A stretch of DNA of 64,000 nucleotides from Anaspis maculata. Taxonomy: Eukaryota; Arthropoda; Insecta; Coleoptera; Scraptiidae. Location of the stretch: the NCBI GenBank assembly GCA_949128115.1, contig OX421964.1:51686601-51750600 (forward strand). Reading direction: 5' to 3'. The position numbers were made by a program, and so were the translations under genes. The notes under the pieces are model-generated. The model was not told the DNA's origin, searched no databases, and worked only from the letters and a program-made list of their open reading frames with translations. This document shows, one piece after another, positions 1 through 10,757 of the stretch (the stretch's first letter is position 1; each line of letters begins with the position of its first letter).

Positions 1-460
1 ACAGTCTTATTTAGGAAAATAGTAGGCCTAGAAAATAACTGCAGCTGTTATTCATTCATGACGTCTTTTATAGAACAAATACAAAATTTCATTCCGATAT
101 CTTCAAAAATAAGCGATATAATGAAGATAATGTTTTTTTTAACAAATCTCAGTTTTTTCAAATATCTCAAAAACGGTTGATAATGTATCAAATTGGTTTA
201 GTGTACCTCAACAACCATCCAATTGCGCATCATATGACATGCCCTGCAATACTCTACCTTTGTCCGTTCAAAAGATGCAATTTTTTTCAATTGTTTTTCT
301 TCTTCACCCTGTATACAGGATCTGAACTAAAATTCCGCTTGCGGCGATGGACAAAATTATTCAAACAGGTGCTTAGAACATGTGTGCGAAAAGACATTGC
401 ATTACTCAAAAATGCAGCGTATAATACTGTACCGACCCCACTAAGTAAGTTTCACGTTTC
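1..460. other. AT-rich intergenic sequence, probable repeat remnant
   Basis: No gene is recognised. The stretch at 150-180 resembles the inner part of the foldback family seen at 9.3-10.1 kb and 63.5 kb (a phrase like 'tctcaaaaacggttga'). A caccctgta motif near 305-314 is the terminal motif shared by many foldbacks in this window. It is probably a decayed copy of that class. The short open frame here has no coding character. Confidence 0.3.
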
Positions 461-1060
461 ATGACAATTGTTCCGCTAATAAGAAATTTCAATTTGGCGG
501 CCAAGATGGTGGTGGAATCAAAATTCAGCTTGAAAATACGGATGATCATACGAGGCAACTGTGAGTTTCAACTTTTATGAAAATCGTTTCATTAATAAGA
601 AATTCTGAAATTCCGCTATGGCGGGCCAAGATGGCGGCGGAATCATGAAACTCAGTTTGAAAATAAGAATGATCATACGAGACACAACACAAGGGTGAGT
701 TTCAAGTTTAATGAAAATCGTTCCACTAACAAGAGACTTCAATATGGCGACCAATCAAGATGGCGGCGTAACCATGATATCCAATCTACTCATTGACCAC
801 CCTTGAGGACCTAAGCTATCCATCGGAAAAAGTTCTAGAGAGCTGTAACTTAATTCGCCGATGAGGAGTTCAACTTCTTCGAAGTGCACAGGAAATCTTT
901 GTTTTAAGTTCAAAAGCTCTAGCTTCGTTCTACGAGGAGGAGTACAACTTCTTAATTCCTACACGGACAGACAGACAGACGGATAGTCAGACAGACAAAC
1001 CGGTCATATAAGCGTCATTTTATGCCGAAAATGTGCTGAAAACATGTGCCTAGATGAGTA
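461..1060 (-). mobile_element. HINE/DINE-1-like element, copy A (fragment)
   Basis: About three degenerate tandem units, spaced roughly 122 bp, begin near 496, 620 and 746 and carry the phrase 'ggcggccaagatgg'. They are followed by a block with 'gaggacctaagctatcca' and then a GACA/GTCT microsatellite at about 964-1000. Read on the minus strand the order is microsatellite, block, tandem repeats, as in copy B (2226-3140) and the inverted copies at 27.7-29.4 kb. The terminal hairpin of copy B is missing, so this copy is truncated. It has no coding capacity. Assignment to helentron-associated elements rests on architecture alone. Confidence 0.5.
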
Positions 1061-2225
1061 AAGTTGTATGGTTTGTATCAGACCTGTGACCAGAAATTAT
1101 TTTCAGCTATACAGCTGTTCTATTTTGACGGGGTAAACAAAATGTCAATTTTTTAAATGAAAAATCTCTAAAAGATTTTTTTTTTGACCTACCTACCTCA
1201 TCAAACAACCAGCGGCCTGTGCCGGTTTTTTGTCGTGAAACACACTGCGTGGAGGAGTTTGAACGTCTGATGATCACGCCACCCTTTTAGGTTAGGCACC
1301 CACCTCGGCACCCACCGAGAAAATGCCATGTTCGCAAAATGAATCGCTGTCATTGTTAGCTGTCAATGAGCTTGTTTACGCGAGGCTTAGCAGAGATTTT
1401 AGCAGTGGTTAGTTAGGAGTGTTTACGCGCGCCGACCAAAATGACAGCCGACAGCCCCTTAACCTAGGCCGCTATTCTTGAATCGTGTGAGAAAAGTCCC
1501 TGGCAGTAAAATACATTCCGCAGTACACTTCTGTAGTGAAAGTTGCCTGAAAACCACGATTTTAGGCAACATTCGCTACATCAGTGTACTGCGGATGGGC
1601 ATGGGCGTTTACGTGCGATTGCCAACACTTGTTTGCTTACTAAATGCAATTTAAAATCACATTTAGCTAAGCTTAACAGCTGTTGCGAAACTTGCGTTTA
1701 GAGGTGTTTATGCGGACGATAACATTGATGTTACGGACCTTAACACCAGCTTTAAACCTCGCGTAAACAAGGCCAATGGTGCTGGTTGTTTTGTTGGTTA
1801 TCATAAATATATCCGTGTTTTGTTTCGTTTAGTCGTTTGCTTATTGCGGGGCTGTGGGTATTTGTGTTTTGTTTTACTTACGAACACCCGTCGAATATCG
1901 AATTTGAAAAACTGATGATGACAAATAACAATAATACAGAAATGACACTGATGACAGCGGTTCAAAGCGCTTCAAACGGCTGTCAAAACGCTGTAAGCGG
2001 TTTCGTCCGTGACGTTATGGCGGCTTCACAGAACTTCGTTTGTCGCCGGTGACAGTCCCCTACTCCACTGTAGTTGAATAATTTGAACGACACGATGACA
2101 GAAACTCGTGTCGCGGGAATTATGGAGGGAGGTAGGAGAGTACAGGCAGATCAAATCCTATTGGCCAGCGACACTGTCAAACGACAAACGAAGTTCTGTA
2201 AAGCCGCCATTACTGGTTTGACGAT
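1061..2225. other. Intergenic sequence with small inverted repeats
   Basis: No gene is recognised. It holds a compact palindrome (1515-1596, listed separately). A looser inverted pair, cttgtttacgcgagg at 1371-1385 and its complement at 1757-1771, may mark the ends of an old 400-bp foldback. The open frames at 1837-2052 and 2074-2256 look like chance: low complexity and no recognisable motif. Confidence 0.4.
1515..1596. repeat. Short palindromic repeat
   Basis: The outer bases attccgcagtacac and gtgtactgcggat are inverted copies. The similarity continues inward for about 36 bases per arm, leaving only a small loop near 1554-1560. It is non-coding and has the shape of a miniature foldback element. 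Confidence 0.6.
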
Positions 2226-3009
2226 AAAAACAAGCGAATATGCCTCATGGGCATGAGGCTCAGTAGCGCACTTCCTTTTTGGAGGATTAATGAACGCAAG
2301 ATGTTAAGTGATTAGGGTTCTACCGTCTTGGGCAAAAAATTGCAATATGGCGGCCAAAATATCGACAGAATCATGAAATTCGGCTTGAAAATCAAAATGA
2401 TCGTACTAGACAGGGTAAGTTCCAAGTTTCATGAAAATCGTTCCACTAACAAGAGATTTCAATATGGCGGCCAAGATGGCGGCAGAATTATGAAACTCAG
2501 CTTGAAAATAGGAATGATCGTACGAGACAAGCGTAACTCTCAAGTTTCATGAAAATCCTTCCACTTATAAGATATTTCAATATGGCGGCCAAGATGGTGG
2601 GGCAATCATGAAATTTGGCTTGAAAATAAGAATTATCGTACTAGACAAGGGCAAGTTTCAAGTTTCATGACAATCGTTCCACTAATAAGAAATTTCAATA
2701 TGGCAGCCAAGATGGCGGCCGAATTATGAAAGCCAACCTGCCTATTTGGTCCTTGAGGACCTAAGCTATCCACCGGATAAAGTTCAATCTTCAAGGGCTG
2801 TAGCTTTATTTCCCGAGGAGAAGTTCAACTTCAGCGAAGTGCACAGGAGATCTCTGTTTTTTGAGAATAATGATAACGATGTATGGATAACAAAAATAGT
2901 GCCCATTGGCCACCCTTGGGGACATCAGCTATCAATCGGAAAAAAGTTCCAAGACTCTTGTTTCAATTCTCGAGAAGGAGTAAAGCGTCTTAATTTCTGC
3001 ACGGACTCG

Positions 3010-3040
<31 letters not shown>

Positions 3041-3140
3041 CGGCCACATAAGCGTCATTCTGTTACTTATATAAAAAAATGTTCTCCAACTGATTTTGAC
3101 CTCCTGAAGACGAATATCGGGTTCACTTTTGAATTGGAAC
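2226..3140 (-). mobile_element. HINE/DINE-1-like element, copy B
   Basis: Read on the minus strand the element has a leading block (3040-3140), a GTCT/GACA microsatellite at about 3010-3037, a conserved block of about 270 bp, four tandem units spaced 117-118 bp ('ggcggccaagatgg' type, near 2349, 2466, 2584 and 2702), and a terminal hairpin at 2242-2259. That hairpin has a 7-bp stem, gcctcat/atgaggc, and a 4-base loop, next to the phrase agtgcgctactgag on the minus strand. This order matches what is described for Drosophila DINE-1/HINE elements, which move with helentron-type Helitrons. The reverse copies at 27.7-29.4 kb share every block. It is non-autonomous; no protein is encoded. Confidence 0.6.
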
Positions 3141-3344
3141 ATTTCTTTTTTATCGAAAAACCGAAAAAATGGTAGCCTTGTCACATGATTTTTAGTGATA
3201 CCTACCTACTTTTTTTTTGTTATTGAGCGAACATGTTTCGTAATTTGAGTGCCATTATCCTTCAGGTACCTAGTATTGGCTATTTCAAAATGTTCAATTA
3301 CTATTTCGGCACGTCTGATTTTAAATTTGTAGGGTCGTGTAATA

Positions 3345-4200
3345 TGCGCCGAGCCGTGGCTTTGCGGCCGTTTTCAAAAATCGATAACAATTGACCTAAC
3401 GGTCGGATCGAAGTGGGGTTTTTGTCAAAAGAAAGTTCAAATTGTTCTCTAAATATAATGCTGTACATGCAGTGATGTATTTCATTAAGAAATTGTAGTT
3501 GCCTGCATATCGCAACTTTCTACATCTTACCGCGAATGCCAGCACTTGATCTGCGAAGCCGCCCTACACCAAAATGTTATTTTTGTAATTGTTCATGATT
3601 ATTCCGGCAAAATTTTTCTTGATTCGCGTACCAAGGCTATGAGCTACCCATTCGAGTTGAAATATTTTCTGTATTGAATTTCGTTTTGTTCGGAGGAAAG
3701 GATATCAAGCACCAGCAAGCAACGAATAAATCATTTGCGGCCGAGCCGTAGTTTCGGAGTCATTTCCAAAAATTTATAACTACTAATCGGCACCTCGCAC
3801 CGATGTGAAATTTTCATTAAAATCAAGTTCAAATCATCCTCTAAATATAACTCCGCATATGTATTATGGTAAAATGATAAGATCGGGTACTTCCTCGCAT
3901 GTGATAACTTTCGAGATCAGGCCGGCTTCTGAAATGCAGCATTCAACGGCGATGCCGCGTCACACTAAATTGTTATTATTGTCATTGTTTATTATTATTT
4001 CGTCGAGATTTTTCTTGGTTCGGGATACAAGGTCATGAGCTACCCAATGGAGTGAAAATTTTTCGCAAAAACCTTTTCGTCTAGGACTAGATGCTGTGAC
4101 GGACGGACGGACGGACGGACGGACAGACGGACGGACGGACAAAGCGAGGACAAAAGCGCCTTCCCGTTTGGAGAAGTGCGCTAAAAACGGCCCTCGCTAG
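3345..4200 (-). mobile_element. Second (GTCY)n element with ~390-bp tandem monomers
   Basis: Two diverged monomers begin with gccgagccgt near 3348 and 3740, about 392 bp apart. They share landmarks such as 'ctctaaatataa' and 'atgagctaccca'. A pure ACGG/GTCC microsatellite lies at about 4100-4140. Read on the minus strand the microsatellite comes before the monomers, as in copies A and B. The phrase gctttgtccgtccgtc also occurs at the start of the element at 34988. A piece of this monomer recurs inverted near 28430-28570. It is probably another lineage of the same non-autonomous class. Confidence 0.5.
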
Positions 4201-4492
4201 GTACTTTGGAAGAAAGCTTGCGAACGTCATCTAATCTTTCATGATGCGTCCAGCAAGAAAATTCGCCGGACGATAAAAACGTCACATTTGATTGAAATAG
4301 ATTGTGTCCGCCGCCCCAGAATTGATTTAGTGCTAAAGTCAATGCGGCAGAGGCGACAAAATTCGTTTCGGCACGTCTCCAGCAGGATACATAAGGCGGC
4401 AATGGCTTGTCTCCGGAAAGTTGTTTTGTTGCGACTTGATGGACATAGCATGTAGGGATGTAGGGTGTGTGGTGGTGTACTTATATACTTAC
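4201..4492. other. Intron/flank downstream of the CUB exon
   Basis: This follows the splice donor of the CUB exon on the minus strand. Open frames run through it in several minus frames, but none continues the CUB fold (the next expected cysteine and acidic motifs are absent). It is read as intron. The rest of the gene would lie at or beyond the left edge of the window. Confidence 0.4.
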
Positions 4493-4684
4493 CGATCACG
4501 GCAATATCCAGGACTTTGACCAAGATCTTTTGCTGATACGGGGCCCGTATCTTCCAGCGACATTCTCTTTCGCTGGAGTAAAACCGGGGGTAGCCTGGAT
4601 TGTGGATAAATCCTTCGGATATGCCGGTATTGGAGTTGTCAGAAAGGACAATTTCGCTATTGCAAAACGTCCTGATGCGATCCT
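4493..4684 (-). CDS. Internal exon encoding a CUB domain (N-terminal half)
   Basis: The reading frame is on the minus strand between a good acceptor (pyrimidine-rich tract then ttccag, just above 4684) and a good donor (G|gtaagt, at 4492-4491). The exon takes 2 bases from the previous codon, has 63 full codons and gives 1 base to the next (192 bp). The peptide has FIHNPGYPRFY, then ECRWKIRAP, then KILVKVLDIAV. This is the classic CUB signature (sPgYP..Y, C.W.I.AP, and a beta-strand) with two cysteines 34 residues apart. CUB domains are extracellular modules in secreted or membrane proteins. The second half of the domain must be in the next exon, which I do not see. A 109-residue frame on the opposite strand is its shadow. 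I cannot name the protein. A phase-compatible signal-peptide exon lies at 44619-44688. Confidence 0.72.
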
Positions 4685-4840
4685 CTGGAAATGGAGAATG
4701 GGTTTTAATAATGTAAATGAATATTCAGATGTAGATACAAAAGTACACCTTATCCTAGTCAAGGATTTGAATTGGATTCCAAAACCACCTGGCTAAACCG
4801 AGGGCTAAACTCATTGTAGTCAGTGGGAGTTTGTACTCGA

Positions 4841-6071
4841 GTGCGATTTATAACTCGATTTTAATTTTAGTCGCAATTGTAATCGCAATTTTAGTCGGAT
4901 CGATTGTAAGCATATTCACCTCGGCAATTTATAACTCGATCGCAACGATCGCATCGGTCGGAAGCAAGGCATGCTGGAGGGAGAAAACGTAGGGTGCAGT
5001 GCAGTGGCGTAACTAGCCCATTTGAACAGTGTTGTACCTACAGACCAAGAAGGTGCCGCAAGTGAACATTTTTCGAGAACATGAGCATAATCAATGTATG
5101 TTCGTGTGAATTATAAACGTTGAAAAGGCGCCGTTGCGGTCAAATATTTGTACAGGTGGGTGCGGGTACTCGGCTGACCTCCCCTTAAGTGCGATTTATA
5201 ACTCGATTTTAATTTTAGTCGCAATTTTAATCGCAATTTTAGTCGGATCGATCGTAAGCATATTCCTCTTGTCAATTTATAACTCGATCGTAACGATCGC
5301 ATCGGTCGGAAGCAAGGCGTGATGGAGATGGAGGGAGAAAACCTAGGGGCAGTGCAGTGGCGTAACTAGCCCATCTGAACAGGCAGGTACACTTACAGAC
5401 CAAGAAGGCGCCGCAAGTGAACATTTTTCGTGAAAATCAGCATAATCAATGTATGTTCGTGTAAATTGTGAACGTTGAAAAGGCGCCGTTGCGGTCAAAT
5501 ATTTGTACAGGTGGGTGCGGGTACCCGGCTGACCTTAGCTGCGCCACTGAACCTCTGCACAAAATCCCCAGAAAATCCCCTAACCTAACGTTGCTAATCA
5601 AGAAGAGTACTGTGTCCATTTTCGCTAATCTTGATAATGAAAATCGGGTTATAAAAGGTATAGAGGAAATCGTATCTTTGAACTTCGTTAAAATTGCGAT
5701 TAAAATTGCGACTAAAATTAAAATCGAGTTATAAATCGCACTTTAGTTGCGCCACTGCTCACCCGTCAGCTTGTCGCTAAAAGTCCCCAGAAAATCCACT
5801 AACATAACACTGCTAATCAAGAAGACTGACTACTGTGCTCATCTTCGCTAATCTTGATATTATCTTGATTTTCATTGGTCGATCGTAAGGATCGGATCAC
5901 AAGAGTTGGATATTGGCCAACTTCTTGAAATCCTTAAAATCGTTGCGATTGCGGCTTGCGATTAAAATCGGGTTATAAAAGGTATGGAGGAAATCGTATC
6001 TTTGAACTTCGTTAAAATTGCGATTAAAATTGCGACTAAAATTAAAATCGAGTTATAAATCGCACTTTAGA
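4841..6071. repeat. Tandem and inverted array with hAT-like CAGTGGCG ends
   Basis: A unit of about 350 bp, starting gtgcgatttataactcg, occurs at 4841 and again at 5189. The same block appears inverted near 5690-5745 and 6015-6070. The right half is itself a duplication: 5560-5745 resembles 5770-6070, including the phrase gaggaaatcgtatctttgaa. Sequences cagtggcgtaacta (near 5002 and 5355) and tagttgcgccactg (near 5741-5755) look like terminal inverted repeats of a hAT-type element. The open frames inside are repeat-derived. It is read as a non-autonomous DNA element rearranged by duplication. Confidence 0.55.
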
Positions 6072-6276
6072 CTCTAACACAACTTCACTGTGCATACTTC
6101 CCTGTTTCATGTAATTTTCCAATTTCCAGTCGCATAAATTCAATCAAGCACCCTTAACTCCTGTCATTGCGTCCGTCAGTCATACCTGATTTTAACTTGA
6201 AAATTAAAGGGGAGATAGGTAATCGCCATCATTTACAATGGCCAGTAGACATGGACACTTATACCGTCCGTTTTTT

Positions 6277-7174
6277 ATTTTAGGCCCCAGCCCGTAGCAC
6301 CTTTATTAAGGGTTTCACACCCAATATGTCATATATTTTTGAAATCAGAAAAACAAGATCTTTCGACTGATGATATGTCAAATTATTTTTGACAGATGTA
6401 ATTTTTTGACAAATGACAGAATGGTACTTGTGATACATCATTCTAAAGCCCATTAAATTCTGAGGAGAACTATGTTTTAATTTTTGAAATAAGGTGACTT
6501 TTGAAGCTTCTAGGGGTCTTTCAATAGGAAAAAATGTCAATTCCAGAAATAGCCACTCAATAAGTAATAGGTATTTTTTGATATTAATTACTAATGGTGG
6601 TGATCTGATTTTAAATCGTCCAAATTATTGGGAAACTCTATAAACACCTTATCTTTTGGGTAGGCTCATGAAAAAATCGAGGGCGTCATATCTGGCAAGC
6701 TCGGATGTCACCACGTTGGGCCGGTAGTTCCAATTCACTGATCGTCGAATCTTTCATTCAAGGAACAAGGAGGCGGTCATTTCGAGCAACTTCTTTAGAA
6801 CATTTTTTGTTTCATTATGAATAATTTATTATTATTATCATTAATTAACATTAAAAATAGGTACTTGCTTTACCTACTTAGGTACTTATTATGTATTTCT
6901 GAAATTCAACATTTTTTTCATATTGAAAGACCCCTAGAAGCTGCAAAAGACATCCTATTTTAAAAATAAAAACACAGTTCTCCTCAGAATTTTATGGGCT
7001 TTTAAATAATGTATCACAAGTACTATTCTGTCATTTGTCAAAAAATGACATATGTCAAAAATAATTTGACATATCATCAGTTGAAAGATCTTGTTTTTGT
7101 GATTTCAAAAATATATAATATAGTATTGGGTGTGAAACCCATAATAAAAGGTGCTTCGAGCTGGGGCCTAAAAT
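6277..7174. mobile_element. Foldback element, ~0.9 kb
   Basis: The left end attttaggcccc (6277-6288) is the inverse of the right end ggggcctaaaat (7163-7174). Similarity continues through arms of about 270 bp (6277-6545 against 6905-7174), for example gaccccctagaagct-type phrases and 'ctcctcagaattt'. The spacer is AT-rich and non-coding. It is probably a MITE or foldback transposon; no transposase is encoded. Confidence 0.7.
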
Positions 7175-7659
7175 AAATCAGTCCATCTCCCCACCTTGCG
7201 GTGTGTCTAATAGGAAGCCTCGCCCAAAAAAAAAAGTCTTCGCAGCAATAAATCATTTTGGTACATTATTACAAAAAGTACACATAAAACACGTACACAC
7301 ATCATACAATAAGAAGTATCGTTATTGTTTTATTACGTTTGAAACTTGCTTGGCAAAAAATTAATAATGATGGTACCTACTCTAAAACTTCAATGAAGTG
7401 ATATCGAAACATATTTGCCAAATGTGACCTGAGATAAAATAAGTAGTCATTAATGCAAAAAAAAGGCAATGAAATAAAAAGAGTAACGGTGTGTGACACG
7501 TAAGAATACCTCTCATCTGCGATTTGCGGTAAAAATGGAAGATTATTCAACTAGTTTGAAAGTTTAAAAGGCACGAGCAGAGCAAATGTTTAGAATATGA
7601 CCTTTTCGATGTGGAAATTAGGGATGAATAGTTTCATCTCCATCATACCTATTTTACCT
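7175..7659. other. AT-rich intergenic sequence
   Basis: No coding region, RNA gene or clear repeat structure is visible. It ends at the simple-repeat tail of the LINE remnant that follows. Confidence 0.4.
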
Positions 7660-8180
7660 TAGTTTTAAATAAATAAATGAATAAATAAATAAATAGTTTA
7701 TTGCTCTTAATTTTCACAATCATGAGCAAGGAGCCCGATAAAATAAGTGATATATTTACAGGGGAACAAAACAAGATTCGAGAAAATAATGACAAAATAA
7801 ACAAACTTCTTATAAAAAAATACAGCAAATTCAAGCACCGCCCCAGAGCCCAGTGGCACAAAAACTCAAGCCCCACCATTGCAGGGAAGCACCTCTTTCC
7901 TTTCTCTACCATTCTTCCATCACAAGAGTTCTCAGCCTCATACAACGGCGAAGATATCGGTACACGGTCTTGATGGTCCTCTCGTCCGTCTCCTTCATTA
8001 TCCCATCCCGCAAACACGTGCCTAAATTCGGCATAAATGGGACAGACAAAGAGGATGTGATCTAATGTTTCTTTTTTCCTTAGATTACACATACTACATA
8101 TCTCCGCTGCAACGTTAGTTAATACCATTGTACCGTTGAGGGCAGTCTTAGCCCCATAACTCGGCTAGCCTGAACGGGTG
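7660..8180 (-). pseudogene. LINE 3' remnant with C-terminal zinc-knuckle
   Basis: The minus-strand frame around 8000-8128 reads ICSMCNLRKKETLDHILF, followed by CPIYAEFR. This is the CxxC...H...C knuckle (C-x2-C, ETxxHIL, then CP.Y) found after the reverse transcriptase in many non-LTR retrotransposons. The frame is broken by a stop upstream (near 8160), and the reverse transcriptase core is absent, so the copy is 5'-truncated and dead. The 3' end on the minus strand is a TAAA/AAAT simple repeat at about 7664-7694, typical of LINE tails. A long T-rich tract at 8186-8220 borders it. Confidence 0.65.
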
Positions 8181-8730
8181 CCTTGTTTTTTTTTTTTTGT
8201 TTTTTGTTTTTTTTTTTTTGTAAAAAGCAAATATCTGATTATTTCTGTGAAAGCTCAGCTTTATACGAAAAATGCTCGGTAGTAATATAGAGCATTTTGT
8301 ATGGTATCTATGAGTGACATGCGCGCATCACTTTTTAACAGTTGTTGGTTGCGTCAGAAAAAAAATCATATCTAAAAAAATTTTGATCTATAAGTCCTAG
8401 ATCAATTTTTTTTTCTTTTAAAAAATTCTGATATACTTTGGCTCCAATCGCTTCGCTGGTTGTATATAGAAAACTCTGAAAATAAAAATGCAATGGTTGA
8501 GATTCGATTATCGAAAGAATGAACTGGATATATTGAACCGTTCAAAAGATACGGAAGATTTAGGTGAATTGTGTTGAGAAACAAGGAACGAGAAACAAGG
8601 AAAAGAAATATTAAAAAATCACGAAAAAAAAAAGCGACCGCAAATAGCCTCCGCCACTACGTCTGGCGAAGCTTAAAAACGGACGTAATGTACCATGAAC
8701 TGGACTTCTAATTGTCAATCCATACCGTAT
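8181..8730. other. T-rich tract and unrecognised sequence
   Basis: It begins with an interrupted run of T at about 8186-8220. The rest shows no gene or repeat I can identify. It ends at the 4-bp target site copy (gtat) of the solo LTR. Confidence 0.4.
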
Positions 8731-9241
8731 TGTTACGAGCGGCGATCTCGTACATATAGGTAAACACTCGATGTTTCTGGATCTTTCCACCATTAGATCG
8801 CAGTGTAGAAGTCTGGAGCGATCTCGTGCATTCCAGAGCGTTCGTGTATGTGAAACCCAATGGAGACTCGAACGTTCGGATCAAGGCACATCAGTCCACT
8901 TTGGCGGAGGCACAGATTCCAGAACACATGGAAAGCATACGGGTGACGTGTGTGATTATTCAGGAATGGTCTAGAAACCGCATATGCCAGGCACTATGGA
9001 ATTGGCTGGAAGTAGACAGAAAGCTCGAGAACGCTGCTCGGAGGTCTTATATAAGGCGTCAGCCGGGAGCTCGCGGCAGTATTGAATTTGATAGCGAGTG
9101 CGAAACAAGCGAAGTACCTGCGATATAATTTCAAGTGGATAATTGTTGGCATTTATTGTAGTAGTACGCCGAAATAAACAGTGTGTGTTCTAAATCGATT
9201 GTCTCAATTATATTCGAACCCGTACGCGAAATATCGTAACA
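8731..9241 (+). mobile_element. Solo LTR with gtat target-site duplication
   Basis: A 511-bp unit begins TGTTACGAGC and ends ATATCGTAACA (canonical TG...CA ends). It is flanked on both sides by gtat (8727-8730 and 9242-9245), a 4-bp duplication as made by LTR-element integrases. Inside are a TATA-like box (tatataagg near 9049) and a polyadenylation signal aataaa (9173-9178), in the order expected for U3-R-U5 on the plus strand. No gag, pol or second LTR is adjacent, so this looks like a solo LTR left by recombination. The open frames across it (for example 8826-9128) are LTR sequence, not genes. A similar LTR end occurs at 37031-37074. Confidence 0.8.
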
Positions 9242-9271
9242 GTATAATAAATCGACCCACCAGAAATGCAA

Positions 9272-10082
9272 AGGGGGCAAAGTATCGTTTTTAGTTTTTG
9301 AGATATCGTAAAAAAACAGGAATTTGAATTTTTGTTCTAATTTTTTATTCAAAAAACGGTTGAAGGTGGCCTTTTCTAATCTAGACATTGTCAGGGCACT
9401 TTTTCAAGGGCAATTCAAAGCTGCCAAAATCTTTATTCTAGCTTTCAAAGCAACCGAGATACGATATTCAACTTTTTTCTCTAATGGGCGCCATATTGGA
9501 TTTTGATATTTTTGAAAACGATATTCTTTTCTGGTTACAACGATGTGCCACATGTCACTGTTGAATAAATGTTCAACATTTACGTTTTTTATTAGTGTCT
9601 GTGCTGATTTTGTTTCCAAAGCACTCTTTGAAAAATAAAAAAAAATGTTTTGCTCAAAAGCATGAATTCAACAGTGGCATGTGACACATCGTTGTAACCA
9701 GAAAAAAATATTGTAGGTATTAAAAAATGTCAAAATCCAATATGGCGCCCATAAGAGAAAAAAAGTTGAATGTCATATCTCGGTTGTTTTGAAAGCTAGA
9801 ATAAAGATTTTGGCAACATTGAATTCCCCTTGGAAAAGTGCCTCCACAATGTCTGAATTAGAAAAGGCTACCTTCAACCGTTTTTCAAATAAAAAATAAT
9901 AACAAAATTTACAAATTTCTGTTTTTTTCTCAATATCTCGAAAATTAAAACTGACAAGTCAAATATATTTTTGGATAATTGATCGTCATAACAATTCGCA
10001 ACTTTTTTCAAATTTAACCGTCTCTGTATCTCTAAAGATAAGCGAGATACCCATGCTAGCCTCGAAAAACGGACATCCTGTA
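9272..10082. mobile_element. Foldback element, family shared with 63.5 kb
   Basis: Left arm 9272-9560 is the inverse of right arm 9660-9980, with phrases such as gggcgccatattggattttg, aaaaacggttgaaggt and 'ggttacaacgatgtg' in mirror order. The right end reads ggacatcctgta. The partial copy at 63530-64000 begins tacagggtgtccg and matches this right end in reverse, so the left end here has lost about 130 bp. It is non-coding; frames inside mirror each other because of the palindrome. Confidence 0.75.
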
Positions 10083-10103
10083 GAGTAGAAGTTACTCTGA
10101 AAA

Positions 10104-10276
10104 GTAAAGGTGCGTTCAGTCAGCTTATTTAGCCGCAAGTTTTAATTTTAGTCGTAAGCGCTGCATCGCTTATTGGCTGTTCTGAGGAGGCTGGTTCATA
10201 AGAGGCAATGGGCGTTACTGCGCTTGCGACTAAAATTGAAACTTGCGGCTAAATAAGCTGACTGAACGCACCTTTA
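10104..10276. mobile_element. MITE with ~50-bp terminal inverted repeats
   Basis: The ends gtaaaggtgcgttcagtcag and its inverse are near-perfect. The arms include tttagccgcaagtttt and a phrase close to ttttaattttagtcg. The 70-bp centre is unrelated to the arms. It is too small to encode protein. Confidence 0.8.
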
Positions 10277-10757
10277 CTATGCACCTACCTACCTATTGAT
10301 TTATTGGTATTCATATCTAGGTGCGGTGCCTCTTCCTCTTCCTTAAATTCCTCTTCTTAAATTTAGATTTCCGTTAGTAATGACGTTTCTTATTTCGAAA
10401 CGTTACACTCAAATTTGTTTGACCCCGGAAAATATATCTTGGGGTTGACGATTTGAGCCATTGCTTGGTGGTTCTGGACTGTTATTTATAGGATTTTGTC
10501 GAGGGTTTTGTATAGATGACATTTGACCATTTATAAAGAAAACTTGGAAATTGTTATGGATGTTTTAGCGTTTTCCGAGTCACCAGAACCGAGCCAGTTC
10601 AGCTCGAAAATCACTATCACTGATTGGCCAGGGATTTTCGAGAGCCAATCAAATCCCCTGATTTTAGAGCCGAACCGGCTCGGCTCTAGCGACTCGAAAA
10701 CGCAGCGTTGAAATAAAGCTTATTTTCCTCTATTAACTCTCGATTCTTGGGAAATAT

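Noticed and set aside
2330..2740. CRISPR-like array of spaced repeats
   Set aside because: Units of about 118 bp are contiguous tandem copies without unique spacers, in a eukaryotic genome.
3805..4142. Frames translating as SVRPSVRPSV and similar
   Set aside because: They are translations of the GTCC/ACGG microsatellite. The same applies to VCLSVCLS frames at 27709-27966 and 28347-28640.
4467..4796. 109-codon frame on the plus strand
   Set aside because: It is antisense to the CUB exon; the domain signature and splice sites are on the minus strand.
8826..9128. 100-codon frame
   Set aside because: It lies wholly inside the solo LTR (8731-9241), including its TATA box region, and has no domain.
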